Assembly: GCF_001713395.1 (NCBI RefSeq)
Contig: NZ_CP016452.1
Location: forward strand, 1,364,001-1,428,000
DNA length: 64,000 nucleotides
Source: Sinorhizobium sp. RAC02
Lineage (GTDB): Bacteria; Pseudomonadota; Alphaproteobacteria; Rhizobiales; Rhizobiaceae
Direction: 5' to 3'
Shown piece by piece: positions 26,191 through 35,371 of this stretch. The notes below the pieces were generated by a model. It saw only the letters and a list, made by a program, of their open reading frames with translations. It was not told the DNA's origin and did not search any database. A program made the position numbers and the translations under genes. Numbering within the stretch: the stretch's first letter is position 1; every line of letters starts with the position of its first letter.

Positions 26191-27243
26191 ATGAAAACCA
26201 TCGTGAAATCCGGGATTCTGACGGCCGCCGCCGTCGTGCTGTCCGCAAGCCTTGCCCTGCCGGCCTTGGCGCGCGACCTGACCGTCGTCTCCTGGGGCGG
26301 CAATTATCAGGATGCGCAGCGCAACATCTATTTCAAGCCGTTCGCGGAAAAGACCGGCAAGCCTGTGCTGGACGAGGCCTGGGACGGCGGCATCGGCGTC
26401 ATTCAGTCGAAGGTCAAGGCCGGCGCGCCGAACTGGGATGCCGTTCAGGTGGAAGCCGAAGAACTGGCGCTCGGCTGTGCCGACGGCCTCTACGAGAAGA
26501 TCGACTGGGACAAGTTGGGCGGCAAGGACAAGTTCCTCGACAGCGCGGTCAATGACTGCGGCGTTGGCGCCATCGTCTGGTCCACGGCGATTGCCTATGA
26601 CGGCGACAAGCTGAAGGAAGGCCCGGCCTCCTGGGCGGACTTCTGGAATGTCGAAAAATTCCCGGGCAAGCGCTCGCTGCGCAAGGGCCCGAAATACACG
26701 CTTGAATTCGCGCTGCTCGCCGATGGGGTCTCGAAGGACGAGCTCTATGACGTGCTCGGCACGGACGAAGGCGTCGAACGTGCCTTCAAGAAGCTCGATG
26801 AGTTGAAGGCGAACATCGTCTGGTGGGAATCCGGCGCCCAGCCGCTGCAGTTCCTTGCGTCTGGCGAAGTCGCGATGGCCTCGGCCTATAATGGCCGCAT
26901 CACCGGCATCAACCGTACGGAAGGCAAGAACTTCAAGGTCGTCTTCCCCGGCAGCATCTACGCCGTCGATAGCTGGGTCGTGCTGAAGGACGCGGAGAAC
27001 AAGGACGCCGCGCAGGACTTCATCGCGTTTGCGAGCCTGCCGGACAACCAGGCAAAGCTGCCGGAATTCGTCGCCTACGGCCTGCCGAACAAGGAAGCGG
27101 CCGCCAAGGTGCCGGCGGAATTCGCCAAGGACCTGCCGACCGATCCCGCGAACATGACGGACTCGATCGCCCTCAATGTCGACTTCTGGATCGACAATGC
27201 GGAATCGCTGACGCAGCGCTTCAACGCCTGGCTGGCCCAGTAA
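26191..27243 (+). CDS. Polyamine-type ABC transporter substrate-binding protein
   Basis: The protein has 350 residues from ATG at 26191 (site AAAAGGGGAG). The Sec signal MKTIVKSGILTAAAVVLSAS ends at about residue 27 (ALA). The mature protein opens with LTVVSWGGNYQDAQRN, the start typical of PotD-like family 1/8 binding proteins, and has WWESGAQPLQFLASGEV and AVDSWVVLKDAENKDAA later. The family binds spermidine, putrescine or other cationic amines. The upstream 25987-26190 gap holds only a CGGTCAA/TTGACCG inverted repeat and the weak third GntR-like site. The gene leads a four-gene transporter. Confidence 0.88.
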   Translation: MKTIVKSGILTAAAVVLSASLALPALARDLTVVSWGGNYQDAQRNIYFKPFAEKTGKPVLDEAWDGGIGVIQSKVKAGAPNWDAVQVEAEELALGCADGLYEKIDWDKLGGKDKFLDSAVNDCGVGAIVWSTAIAYDGDKLKEGPASWADFWNVEKFPGKRSLRKGPKYTLEFALLADGVSKDELYDVLGTDEGVERAFKKLDELKANIVWWESGAQPLQFLASGEVAMASAYNGRITGINRTEGKNFKVVFPGSIYAVDSWVVLKDAENKDAAQDFIAFASLPDNQAKLPEFVAYGLPNKEAAAKVPAEFAKDLPTDPANMTDSIALNVDFWIDNAESLTQRFNAWLAQ

Positions 27244-27258
27244 GCACATCCGCGATGG

Positions 27259-27281
27259 AGGGCGCTCGAAACGGGCGCCCT
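27259..27281 (+). terminator. Hairpin between binding protein and transporter ATPase genes
   Basis: AGGGCGC and GCGCCCT form a 7-bp stem with a 9-nt loop, followed by TCC only. Such hairpins after binding-protein genes often give partial termination or mRNA stabilisation, keeping the binding protein in excess. The effect here is inference. Confidence 0.4.
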
Positions 27282-27318
27282 TCCTGCCCGGCTGGATGCG
27301 TCCTTGCGGGGCTCCCGC

Positions 27319-28422
27319 ATGATGTATTCTTCGCCTCTAGCGATGGAGTCTTCCTTGGCCGAATTCATTCGATTTGACCGCATCACCAAATTCTACGGCC
27401 TGCTCTGCGTGGTCGAGAACCTCGACCTCGGCATTGCGAAAGGCGAGTTCGTCAGCCTTCTCGGCCCGTCCGGTTCCGGCAAGACGACGTTGCTGATGAT
27501 GCTCGCCGGCTTTGAGCAGCCGACCTCCGGCAGCATCCTGCTTGATGGAACGGCGATCAACACTGTGCCGACCCACAAGCGCGACATGGGCGTGGTCTTC
27601 CAGAGTTATGCGCTGTTCCCCCACATGTCCGTTGGCGACAACATCGCCTTTCCCTTGCAGATGCGGGGGTTCGGCAAGGCGGAGACCGGCGAACGGGTGA
27701 AGCGGGCGCTCGACATGGTGCAGATGTCCGCGCTTGTCGATCGCCGGCCCTCCCAGCTCTCCGGCGGCCAGCAGCAGCGCGTGGCGCTTGCCCGGGCGTT
27801 GGTCTTCGAGCCGCGCGTCGTGCTGATGGATGAGCCGCTTGGCGCGCTCGACAAGCAGTTGCGCGAGCAGATGCAACTCGACATCCGCGACCTGCATCGC
27901 CGCCTCGGCCTCACCATCGTTTTCGTCACGCACGATCAGTCCGAAGCGCTGACCATGTCGGACCGCGTCGCGGTCTTCAACAAGGGCAAGATCGAGCAGA
28001 TCGGTACGCCGCGGCAGGTCTATGACGAACCGACGACGCGCTTCGTCGCCGAATTCATCGGCGAGACCAATCTGGTCGAGGGTGTCGTCGAGGCGGTGCA
28101 GGGTGCTGAAGCCAATGTGCGGCTGAGTTCCGGCGCCCAGATCGTTTCGGCTGTTTCCGGCACCGTGGCACCGGGCCAGACCGTCTATCTTTCCATCCGT
28201 CCCGAGCGGGTCGATCTCACCGAGATCGCCGGCGACGCCCGCAACAGTCTCGAAACGGAAGTGACGGACAGCGTCTACCAGGGCGATCATCTTCGTGTGC
28301 AGTTGCAGAATGCGGCGCATCCGCTCATCGCCAAGCTCGGCCGTCGGTCGCGCGAGTTTCCGCCGGGCACCAAGGTCTATGCGGCCTTTGCGGCCGGCGA
28401 TTGCCGGGTCATTGCGCCATGA
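27319..28422 (+). CDS. Polyamine-type ABC transporter ATP-binding protein (PotA-like)
   Basis: The protein has 367 residues from the ATG at 27319. ATGs at 27322 and 27343 are equally possible because no strong ribosome site marks one. Walker A GPSGSGKTT, Q-loop VVFQSYALFPHMSVGDN, signature [16 protein letters not shown], Walker B VVLMDEPLGALD and switch [15 protein letters not shown] are all present. A C-terminal TOBE domain (about 270-365) includes LSIRPERVDL. It energises the two permeases that follow. Its stop overlaps the first permease start (ATGA at 28419). Confidence 0.9.
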   Translation: MMYSSPLAMESSLAEFIRFDRITKFYGLLCVVENLDLGIAKGEFVSLLGPSGSGKTTLLMMLAGFEQPTSGSILLDGTAINTVPTHKRDMGVVFQSYALFPHMSVGDNIAFPLQMRGFGKAETGERVKRALDMVQMSALVDRRPSQLSGGQQQRVALARALVFEPRVVLMDEPLGALDKQLREQMQLDIRDLHRRLGLTIVFVTHDQSEALTMSDRVAVFNKGKIEQIGTPRQVYDEPTTRFVAEFIGETNLVEGVVEAVQGAEANVRLSSGAQIVSAVSGTVAPGQTVYLSIRPERVDLTEIAGDARNSLETEVTDSVYQGDHLRVQLQNAAHPLIAKLGRRSREFPPGTKVYAAFAAGDCRVIAP

Positions 28423-29597
28423 GCGGGGGCTCGTCACGCACCGGACGGTCGCTGCTTCTTCTGGCGCCGCTGCTCGTCTTCCTCATCGGCTTTTTCGTCT
28501 GGCCGCTGTTCAGCATGATGTCGCAGGCGATATCGGATCCGGCCGTGTTGCGCCTCCTGCCACGCAGCGCCGAGGTCATCGGCGACTGGGATCGAAAATC
28601 GCCGCCAACCGCGCCCATGCAGGCCGCGCTGATGGAGGACCTGAAGGCCGTCGACGATGACCAGGCGCTCGGCGACATGGTGCGGCGCCTGAACAGTGCC
28701 CGCTCCGGCTTCCGCACGCTGATGGGCAAGACCACGAGCGCGCTGGCCGACGCGGCCAACCCGCCCGCCGATCTCGTCTCGATCGACAAGCGCTGGGAAA
28801 AACCGGAATTCTGGATCGCCATCGCCGATGCGCTTTCTCCCTACACAGACCGCAACCTGCTCGCCGCCGTCGACCTCGGCCGCAATACCGCCGGTAATAT
28901 CGAGCACCTGCCGGCCGACCAGTCCGTCAACCGCGTGATCCTTGTGCGCACCTTCTGGATTGCAGCACTTGTCACCTTCTTCTGCGCCTGCATCGGCTTT
29001 CCCTATGCTATCATCGCCGCGTCACTCGAGGGCTGGAAGCGCGACCTGATGCTGGCCGCCGTGCTGCTGCCGCTGTGGACATCGCTTCTCGTGCGCACCG
29101 CCGCCTGGTTCATCCTGTTGCAGGAGCAGGGCCTCATTAACGACCTGCTGCGCGGCATCGGCCTGATCGACGCGCCGCTGGCACTGATCTTCAACCGCAC
29201 CGGCGTCATCATCGCCATGACCCATGTGCTCCTGCCCTTCATGGTGCTACCGATCTATTCGGTTCTGATCACCATCCCGAAAAACCTCATGCCTGCCGCC
29301 GCCTCGCTCGGCGCGCCACCGCTGCGAGCGTTCGTGCGCGTGCTCCTGCCGCTCAGCCTGCGCGGCGTCGCCTCCGGCTGCCTGCTCGTCTTCATCTCGG
29401 CCATCGGCTACTACATCACGCCGGCGCTGATCGGCGGGCCGGGCGACCAGATGATCTCCTCGATCATCGCCTTCTACGCGACGGGTTCGGCGAACTGGGG
29501 CATGGCCGGTGCGCTCGGCATGGTGCTGCTTGTCGCGACACTCGTGCTCTACAGCGTCTATGCGCGTCTCTCCAGCGACGAACCGGGGAGGCGCTGA
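28419..29597 (+). CDS. Polyamine-type ABC transporter permease (PotB-like) with large periplasmic insert
   Basis: This 392-residue permease's start overlaps the ATPase stop by 4 bp. After the first helix (LLLLAPLLVFLIGFFVWPLF, residues about 11-30) there is a loop of roughly 140 mostly hydrophilic residues before the second helix (FWIAALVTFFCACIGFPYAI). Ordinary PotB proteins are about 280-290 residues and lack this insert. The coupling loop is PKNLMPAAASLGAPPLRAFV. It forms the channel with the PotC-like subunit and presumably takes up the same cationic solute. Confidence 0.88.
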   Translation: MSGGSSRTGRSLLLLAPLLVFLIGFFVWPLFSMMSQAISDPAVLRLLPRSAEVIGDWDRKSPPTAPMQAALMEDLKAVDDDQALGDMVRRLNSARSGFRTLMGKTTSALADAANPPADLVSIDKRWEKPEFWIAIADALSPYTDRNLLAAVDLGRNTAGNIEHLPADQSVNRVILVRTFWIAALVTFFCACIGFPYAIIAASLEGWKRDLMLAAVLLPLWTSLLVRTAAWFILLQEQGLINDLLRGIGLIDAPLALIFNRTGVIIAMTHVLLPFMVLPIYSVLITIPKNLMPAAASLGAPPLRAFVRVLLPLSLRGVASGCLLVFISAIGYYITPALIGGPGDQMISSIIAFYATGSANWGMAGALGMVLLVATLVLYSVYARLSSDEPGRR

Positions 29598-29599
29598 TC

Positions 29600-30382
29600 A
29601 TGCCGATGAAAATCGCCAAGGCCACCTTTGCCACGCTGACGGTTCTCTTCCTCATCGCGCCGCTGATTGCCATCCTGCCGCTTGCCTTCACGTCGAGCGT
29701 CATCCTCACCTATCCGATCCCCTCCTGGTCGCTGCGCTGGTTCGAAGAGCTGTTCTTCGCCGATGCCTGGCGCCGTGCGATCGTCAACAGCCTGATCATC
29801 GGCACGGGCACGACATTGCTTGCCACCATTCTCGGCACGGCGGCATCGCTTGGCCTGCGCAACCGGCTGCTGTTCTTCCGCGGCTCGATCCGCACGCTCT
29901 TCCTGCTGCCGATGGTGGTGCCCGCCGTGGTGCTCGGCGTCGGCATGCAGGTGCTGCTGGCGGGCTTCGGCCTGACGAACAGCTATCTCGGCGTCATCAT
30001 CGCCCACACGGTCGTCGCCGTGCCCTTCGTGATCGTCAGCGTCAGCGGCGCGCTTGCCGGCATAGACGAGCGGGTGGAACTGGCAGCGCAAAGCCTCGGC
30101 GCATCGCCGACGACGGTGTTTCGGCGTGTGACTTTGCCGCTCGCCATGCCGGGCGTGCTGTCCGGCGCCGTGCTTGCCTTCGCCACGTCGCTGGATGAGG
30201 TGGTGCTCACCCTCTTCGTCGCCGGTCCCAACCAGCGCACATTGGCGCGGCAGATGTTCTCCAGTATCCGCGAGAATATCAGCCCCGCCATTGCCGCCGC
30301 CGCCTTCCTGTTCATCGTGGCGACGGTGATCATCGGCCTCGTCGTCGTGCTGTCGCGCTCCATGCTCGCCAAGCGCCGCTAG
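29600..30382 (+). CDS. Polyamine-type ABC transporter permease (PotC-like)
   Basis: This 260-residue six-helix permease has a first helix ATLTVLFLIAPLIAILPLAF, the PotC-type WSLRWFEELF segment and the coupling loop DERVELAAQSLGASPTTVFR near residue 158. It starts 2 bp after the PotB-like stop and completes the binding protein-ATPase-permease-permease operon. Its stop TAG shares the CTAG tetranucleotide with the stop of the convergent MocR gene, leaving no space for a terminator. Confidence 0.9.
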   Translation: MPMKIAKATFATLTVLFLIAPLIAILPLAFTSSVILTYPIPSWSLRWFEELFFADAWRRAIVNSLIIGTGTTLLATILGTAASLGLRNRLLFFRGSIRTLFLLPMVVPAVVLGVGMQVLLAGFGLTNSYLGVIIAHTVVAVPFVIVSVSGALAGIDERVELAAQSLGASPTTVFRRVTLPLAMPGVLSGAVLAFATSLDEVVLTLFVAGPNQRTLARQMFSSIRENISPAIAAAAFLFIVATVIIGLVVVLSRSMLAKRR

Positions 30383-31779
30383 ATAGCGCGTTTCAGCACC
30401 GCGCCGAGCACCTGGTACACGCGCGGCTCCAGCATGTGCGCGACGTTGAAGCGCATGAAGCCGGCCGCCGTCTGCGACACGCTGAAGACGTTGCCGGGTG
30501 CGAGCACGACGCCCTCGGCCACGGCGGCCTGCGCGACGTCACCGGAATCCAGTCCCTCCGGCAGCCGGCACCAGAGGTAGAAGCCGCCGCGCGGCGTGAG
30601 CCATGGCTCTATGCCGAGCCGGGCGAGCCGGTCCGCTGTTTCGCGCCGGGTGCGGACCAGCTTCCGGCGTAGCTCTTCCATATGCTTGCGATAACCACCG
30701 CCGGCCAGCATCTGGGCGATGATCTCACTGGACATCGGGCTCGGGCCTCCGAAATTGGTGGCGATCTGCAAATCCACCAGCCCTTCGATCCAGTCCGGCC
30801 GCGCGGCGATGTAGCCGCAGCGCGCGGAGGCAGAGAGCGTTTTGGAGAAGCTGCCGATGCGGATGACGCGGTCGAATCCATCGAGCGCGGCCAGTCGCGT
30901 GGAGGGCTCGGGCTCGAAATCGGCAAAGATATCGTCCTCGACGATGATCATCTCGCTGCCTGCAGCCGCATTCAGCACGCGATATGCCGTCTGGGGCGAA
31001 AGGGTAGCACCCGTCGGATTGTGGATCGCGGAATTGGTGATGTAGAGCCGTGGCCGTTCGGTGGCGAGTATGGCCTCAAACCTTGCGATATCTGGCCCAA
31101 ACGGCGTGTAGGGAACGCCGACCACCTCGACCTGATGTGCTTTCAGAAGGGCTTGAAAGTTGAAGTAACAGGGGTCGTCGATGAGCACCTTGTCGCCGGG
31201 GCGCAGCAGGAAGCGGCAGATCAGGTCCAGCGCCTGGGTGCCGGTGCTGGTCAGCATCAGATGATCCCGGCCAGCCTCGATGCCTTCCTCCGCCAGTCGG
31301 CCGAGCAGTAGGCGGCGCAGCGCAAGCGAACCCTGCGTGCTGCCGTAGTAGGAGAGCAGGTCGCTGTCGCTGCGGGCCAGACTGCGAATGGCCCGGCGCA
31401 GTGCCGCGTCCGGCATCCAGTCCGCCGGCAGCCAGCCACAGCCGGGCTTGAGCACTGCGGCATCGGCATCCAACGATTGCCGCGACACCCAGAACGGATC
31501 GACCGCACGCGCCTTCGGCGTTTCCGCCTCCGCCAGTTTCAGCGGCGGCAGGCCGACGCCGGCGACGTAAAAGCCGGATCCCCGCTGCGCGCGGATCAAG
31601 CCCTCCGCCGCCAGCCGGTCATAGGCCTCCACGACGGTGGAAGGCGAGACGCCCGTCGAGGCGGCAAAGCGGCGGATCGAGGGAAGACGGTCACCGGGTG
31701 CAAGCGCACGGCTGGCAATGCGTTTGCGGATCGCCGACATGACATCCGCAATCCGGCTTCCGGTGGGGTTTTGAGTCAT
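30379..31779 (-). CDS. MocR/PdxR-type regulator (GntR helix-turn-helix fused to aminotransferase domain)
   Basis: The protein has 466 residues from ATG at 31779 with GGAAG 6 nt upstream. The winged helix at residues 10-75 (ALAPGDRLPSIRRFAASTGV, TVVEAYDRLAAEG) is joined to a fold type I aminotransferase domain with the PLP-binding lysine K313 in IGSFSKTLSASARCGY and the TNSAIHNPTGATLSP segment. MocR proteins use PLP or an amino compound as effector and normally control a divergent neighbour. Here that is the EamA transporter starting at 31894, 114 bp away. Confidence 0.9.
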   Translation of the reverse strand: MTQNPTGSRIADVMSAIRKRIASRALAPGDRLPSIRRFAASTGVSPSTVVEAYDRLAAEGLIRAQRGSGFYVAGVGLPPLKLAEAETPKARAVDPFWVSRQSLDADAAVLKPGCGWLPADWMPDAALRRAIRSLARSDSDLLSYYGSTQGSLALRRLLLGRLAEEGIEAGRDHLMLTSTGTQALDLICRFLLRPGDKVLIDDPCYFNFQALLKAHQVEVVGVPYTPFGPDIARFEAILATERPRLYITNSAIHNPTGATLSPQTAYRVLNAAAGSEMIIVEDDIFADFEPEPSTRLAALDGFDRVIRIGSFSKTLSASARCGYIAARPDWIEGLVDLQIATNFGGPSPMSSEIIAQMLAGGGYRKHMEELRRKLVRTRRETADRLARLGIEPWLTPRGGFYLWCRLPEGLDSGDVAQAAVAEGVVLAPGNVFSVSQTAAGFMRFNVAHMLEPRVYQVLGAVLKRAI

Positions 31780-31893
31780 GCTTACTTCCACTGTGTTGCC
31801 CTATGAACCGGTACACTTCTTCCAAATTGTATTGCTTTGTTTCTGTCTTTTCTAGCCCCTGCGCCTGTATCGTCCTGTGGAATGCGAGGTACT

Positions 31894-32757
31894 ATGAAAA
31901 CATCCATGGACGGTTGGGGCAGTGGGCTTGCCGGGGTCATCATCTTCAGCGGTTCGCTTCCGGCGACGCGCGTCGCGGTATCGGACTTCTCACCGCTTTT
32001 CCTGACCTCCGCGCGCGCCGTCATCGCCGCTTTGCTCGGTGCTGCTCTGCTCTTTGCGCTGCGCCAGAAAAAGCCATCGCGCGACAATCTCCTGTCACTG
32101 CTGATCGTAGCGCTCGGCGTCGTCGTCGGTTTTCCGTTGCTGACGGCGATCGCGCTGCAATACATCACGTCCGCCCATTCCATCGTTTTCATCGGCCTTC
32201 TGCCGCTTGCAACCGCGATCTTCGGCGTGCTCAGGGGCGGGGAGCGCCCAAAACCGCTGTTCTGGCTGTTTTCCATCATAGGCAGCGCCACGGTGGTGGG
32301 TTTTGCCTTGAGCGCCGGTGCAGAGGTCTCGCTTGTCGGGGATCTGCTGATGGTCGCGGCGGTCATCGCCTGCGGCCTCGGTTATGCAGAGGGGGCAAAA
32401 CTCTCGCGCACGCTCGGCGGATGGCAGGTCATTTCCTGGGCGCTCATCCTTTCGCTGCCGTTGATGGCGATCATCGCGCTTTTCTCCTTGCCCGAGACCT
32501 GGGCCGGTATCGGCGGCGGTGCCTGGATGGGGCTCGCTTATGTCTCCGTCTTCAGCATGCTGATCGGCTTTGTCTTCTGGTATCGTGGACTAGCACTTGG
32601 CGGCATCGCGGCCGTGGGCCAGTTGCAGTTGCTTCAGCCTTTCTTCGGCCTGCTGCTCGCCGCCGGCCTGCTGCATGAAAAGGTCAGCCCCCTGATGGTG
32701 ATCACGACGCTCGCCATCGTGCTCTGCGTTGCCGGCGCACGGAAGTTTGCGCGCTGA
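31894..32757 (+). CDS. EamA/DMT-family transporter
   Basis: The protein has 287 residues from ATG at 31894 with GAGG 6 nt upstream. Ten hydrophobic helices in two EamA repeats are visible (for example SLLIVALGVVVGFPLLTAIA in the first half and GQLQLLQPFFGLLLAAGLLH in the second). Family members export amino acids or other metabolites across the inner membrane. Pairing with a MocR regulator is common for DMT exporters. The substrate cannot be predicted. Confidence 0.87.
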   Translation: MKTSMDGWGSGLAGVIIFSGSLPATRVAVSDFSPLFLTSARAVIAALLGAALLFALRQKKPSRDNLLSLLIVALGVVVGFPLLTAIALQYITSAHSIVFIGLLPLATAIFGVLRGGERPKPLFWLFSIIGSATVVGFALSAGAEVSLVGDLLMVAAVIACGLGYAEGAKLSRTLGGWQVISWALILSLPLMAIIALFSLPETWAGIGGGAWMGLAYVSVFSMLIGFVFWYRGLALGGIAAVGQLQLLQPFFGLLLAAGLLHEKVSPLMVITTLAIVLCVAGARKFAR

Positions 32758-32829
32758 CGCTTTGTTGCGCTTGCCCGGGGCGGCGCGATGGCTATCCTGC
32801 CGCAGTGCAACGCGGAGGGAGTGAGGCTG

Positions 32830-33732
32830 ATGTCGTTTTTCGAGGCCGAGGAGAAGGTTTTTTCCAGTTTCGTATTGGGAAATGCTCCCCTCAAGAAGCT
32901 TGCCAGTGGTTTCGACTGGGCCGAAGGCCCCGTCTGGTTCGGCGATCACGATTGCCTGCTGTTTTCCGACATTCCCAACAACCGCATGCTGCGCTGGCAC
33001 CCGACGTCGAGCCTGACGACCTTCCGCGAGCCGTCAAACTTTTCCAACGGCAATACCCGCGACCGGGAAGGCAGGCTCGTGACCTGCGAGCACGGCACAC
33101 GCCGCGTCACCCGCACCGAATATGACGGCTCCATCACCGTGATTGCGGATCGGTACGAAGGCAGGCCACTGAATTCGCCGAACGACGTGATCATTGCCTC
33201 GGACGGTGCGATCTGGTTCACCGATCCGCATTACGGCATCGTTTCCGACTACGAGGGCACCCGCTCGGAACAGGAGCTGCCGTGCAACGTCTATCGCGTC
33301 GATCCGCTTTCCGGCGCGGTCCACGCTGTGCTCACGGATTTCCAGTGCCCGAACGGCCTTGCCTTCAGTCCGGACGAAAAACGTCTTTATGTCGCCGATA
33401 CCGGGCGTATCCACAGCGCTGACCCGCGTCATATCCGTGCCTTCGATGTCGAGGCGGATTGGAAGCTCACCGGTGGTGAGGTCTTTCACACCATTGCGCC
33501 GGGCTGCGCGGATGGGATGCGGGTCGATGAGAACGGCAATCTCTGGTCTTCGGCGGGCGACGGCGTGCATTGCATCGCGCCGGATGGCCGCCGCCTTGGA
33601 AAAATCCTCGTGCCGGAGACCGTTTCCAATGTCTGTTTCGGCGGACGGAACGGCCACCGCCTTTTCATCACCGCCACCACGTCGCTTTATGCCGTGTCAT
33701 TGACTGTGCGTGGCGCGCGCCGGCGCGAATGA
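32830..33732 (+). CDS. SMP-30/gluconolactonase-family protein
   Basis: The protein has 300 residues from ATG at 32830 (site GGAGGGAG). A six-bladed beta-propeller lactonase fold is indicated by FDWAEGPVWFG (metal Glu), LNSPNDVIIASDGAIWFTDP (metal Asn) and FSPDEKRLYVADTG (metal/catalytic Asp). Such enzymes hydrolyse sugar acid lactones such as gluconolactone. It is monocistronic in appearance, 73 bp after the EamA gene, with no sugar-catabolic genes beside it. Confidence 0.87.
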   Translation: MSFFEAEEKVFSSFVLGNAPLKKLASGFDWAEGPVWFGDHDCLLFSDIPNNRMLRWHPTSSLTTFREPSNFSNGNTRDREGRLVTCEHGTRRVTRTEYDGSITVIADRYEGRPLNSPNDVIIASDGAIWFTDPHYGIVSDYEGTRSEQELPCNVYRVDPLSGAVHAVLTDFQCPNGLAFSPDEKRLYVADTGRIHSADPRHIRAFDVEADWKLTGGEVFHTIAPGCADGMRVDENGNLWSSAGDGVHCIAPDGRRLGKILVPETVSNVCFGGRNGHRLFITATTSLYAVSLTVRGARRRE

Positions 33733-33844
33733 AGAGACAAACATCGGCCAGGGAATGGAGCGAGCCCGTAAAATCTGATAGGACTCCTCTCAACGGTGTT
33801 GGCCCGCGGCGATAATGTCCGGCGGAACGGTCTGGGAGATCTGG

Positions 33845-34864
33845 ATGGCGGTTGATGTTCGGACGGGGAAGGAGATGAGTGCAACGGCAGCGCCGAAGGC
33901 GTTGCGTGTCGGTTTCATCCTCTCGAAGAGCTTTACGCTCTCTGCCTTCGCGCTGTTCGTGGACACGCTGCGGCTCGCCAGCGACAGCGAAGATCGCTCC
34001 CGCCGCGTCAACTGCGACTGGGATGTTTTGAGCAGCACCCGCAACTTCATCTCGTCGTCGAGCGGCATCCAGGTCGCGCCAACAGCCCCCTTCGCTGATC
34101 CCTCCTGTTTCGACTATATCGCCGTGGTCGGCGGCCTGCTCAAGGTCGACGAACCGATCGATAGTTACGCGCAGGCCTATCTGCGCAAAGCGGCCAATGC
34201 GGGCGTCGGGCTGATTGGTCTATGCACCGGCAGTTTCATTCTCGCTGAAGCCGGGCTGCTCAAGGGACACACGGCCTGTGTGAGCTGGCTGCATCATCGT
34301 GAATTCCGCGGCCGCTTCCCGGATATCGAGGCAACGTCCGAGCAGATCTTCCGCTTCGACGGCAAGGTCGCAACCTGTGCCGGCGGCAGCAGCGTCGCCG
34401 ATCTCGCGGCAACGCTGGTCCGTCACCATGTCGGCGAGGCGGCGGAGCGTAACGCGCTGGAAATCCTGCAGATCCGCCACCGCCGCGATGCGACCGATCT
34501 CCAGCCGCGCAATCCGCTTGGCCTCGAGGCGCGTGACCGCCGCGTGCACCTCGCCATCATGATGATGGAGCAGCACACGGAAGACCTGCTGTCGATCGAC
34601 AGCATCGCCACCATGACCAACGTCTCCCGCCGCCAGCTCGAACGACTGTTCGAAAGCGACATGGGCGCCTCACCGAGCGCGATCTACATGAAGATTCGCA
34701 TGGCGGCGGCGCTCAACATGGTGGTGCGCACCAACAAGCCGTTGATTGAGATCGCGCTCGAAACCGGCTTCGAGAGCCTGTCGCACTTCACCCGCCGTTT
34801 CCGCGCGGCCTTTGGCGACACGCCTTCGCAAATCCGTCGAGACGGTCGCCGCCAAGCAAGCTGA
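33845..34864 (+). CDS. GlxA-type AraC-family regulator with DJ-1/PfpI domain
   Basis: The protein has 339 residues from ATG at 33845, with GGGAGATC upstream. ATG at 33875 (directly after GGGGAAGGAG) is an alternative. The N-terminal domain (to about residue 190) is a class I glutamine-amidotransferase-like fold with the nucleophile-position cysteine in GLCTGSFILAEAG. The AraC helix-turn-helix pair is C-terminal (LLSIDSIATMTNVSRRQLER, PLIEIALETGFESLSHFTRR). Rhizobial relatives regulate quaternary amine catabolism (GbdR/CdhR group). The target here is unknown. Confidence 0.87.
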   Translation: MAVDVRTGKEMSATAAPKALRVGFILSKSFTLSAFALFVDTLRLASDSEDRSRRVNCDWDVLSSTRNFISSSSGIQVAPTAPFADPSCFDYIAVVGGLLKVDEPIDSYAQAYLRKAANAGVGLIGLCTGSFILAEAGLLKGHTACVSWLHHREFRGRFPDIEATSEQIFRFDGKVATCAGGSSVADLAATLVRHHVGEAAERNALEILQIRHRRDATDLQPRNPLGLEARDRRVHLAIMMMEQHTEDLLSIDSIATMTNVSRRQLERLFESDMGASPSAIYMKIRMAAALNMVVRTNKPLIEIALETGFESLSHFTRRFRAAFGDTPSQIRRDGRRQAS

Positions 34865-34976
34865 CGCGCAATTCCTGCCGCAAGGCCGCTTCACACTTTT
34901 GCTGGAATTGCGCTGGCCGATTGGAACCAAGCCGCTCGCCAGCCGTTCGGTTTCCATTGCAGACAAGGAGACCGCA

Positions 34977-35300
34977 ATGGCAAGCACTGACGTTCAATCC
35001 CAGATTTCCGCTCTTCGCGCAGAAATCGCCGCGCTTCAGAAGGATCTTGGGGAGCGGGGCACCGAGGCCTACGAGACGATCCGTGATCGTGCCGGCAATG
35101 CCGTCGAGGCTGCACGGCCCGCCGTCCGTTCGGCAACGAAGTATGTTCGCAACGAAGGTGCCGCAGTCGCCCAGGCAGCACGCGAGCACCCCGCGGCCCT
35201 TTCCACCGTCGTGCTGACGGCCGGCATTGCCGGTGTCGTCATCGGCTATCTGCTGGGTTCCCTGGAAAGCGAACCGCCACGTCGTCAACGCTGGTTCTGA
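34977..35300 (+). CDS. DUF883 family membrane-anchored protein (ElaB/YqjD-like)
   Basis: The protein has 107 residues from ATG at 34977 (site AAGGAG). It has an N-terminal amphipathic, probably coiled-coil region (ISALRAEIAALQKDLGERG) and a C-terminal membrane anchor (ALSTVVLTAGIAGVVIGYLL). ElaB/YqjD-type proteins bind ribosomes or sit at the inner membrane in stationary phase. The role in rhizobia is unknown. It is followed by a strong terminator and faces a paralogue-like gene in convergent orientation. Confidence 0.8.
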   Translation: MASTDVQSQISALRAEIAALQKDLGERGTEAYETIRDRAGNAVEAARPAVRSATKYVRNEGAAVAQAAREHPAALSTVVLTAGIAGVVIGYLLGSLESEPPRRQRWF

Positions 35301-35308
35301 ACAAACGA

Positions 35309-35335
35309 AAAAGCCCGGCATTGCCGGGCTTTTTC
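35309..35335. terminator. Bidirectional rho-independent terminator
   Basis: AAAAAGCCCGGC-ATT-GCCGGGCTTTTT: a 9-bp GC-rich stem flanked by an A-run and a T-run, so it can work on both strands. It lies between the convergent DUF883 genes ending at 35300 (plus) and 35372 (minus). Confidence 0.9.
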
Positions 35336-35371
35336 ATGGAACGATGGGGGAGCAATTGCTCCCTTGTTTCG

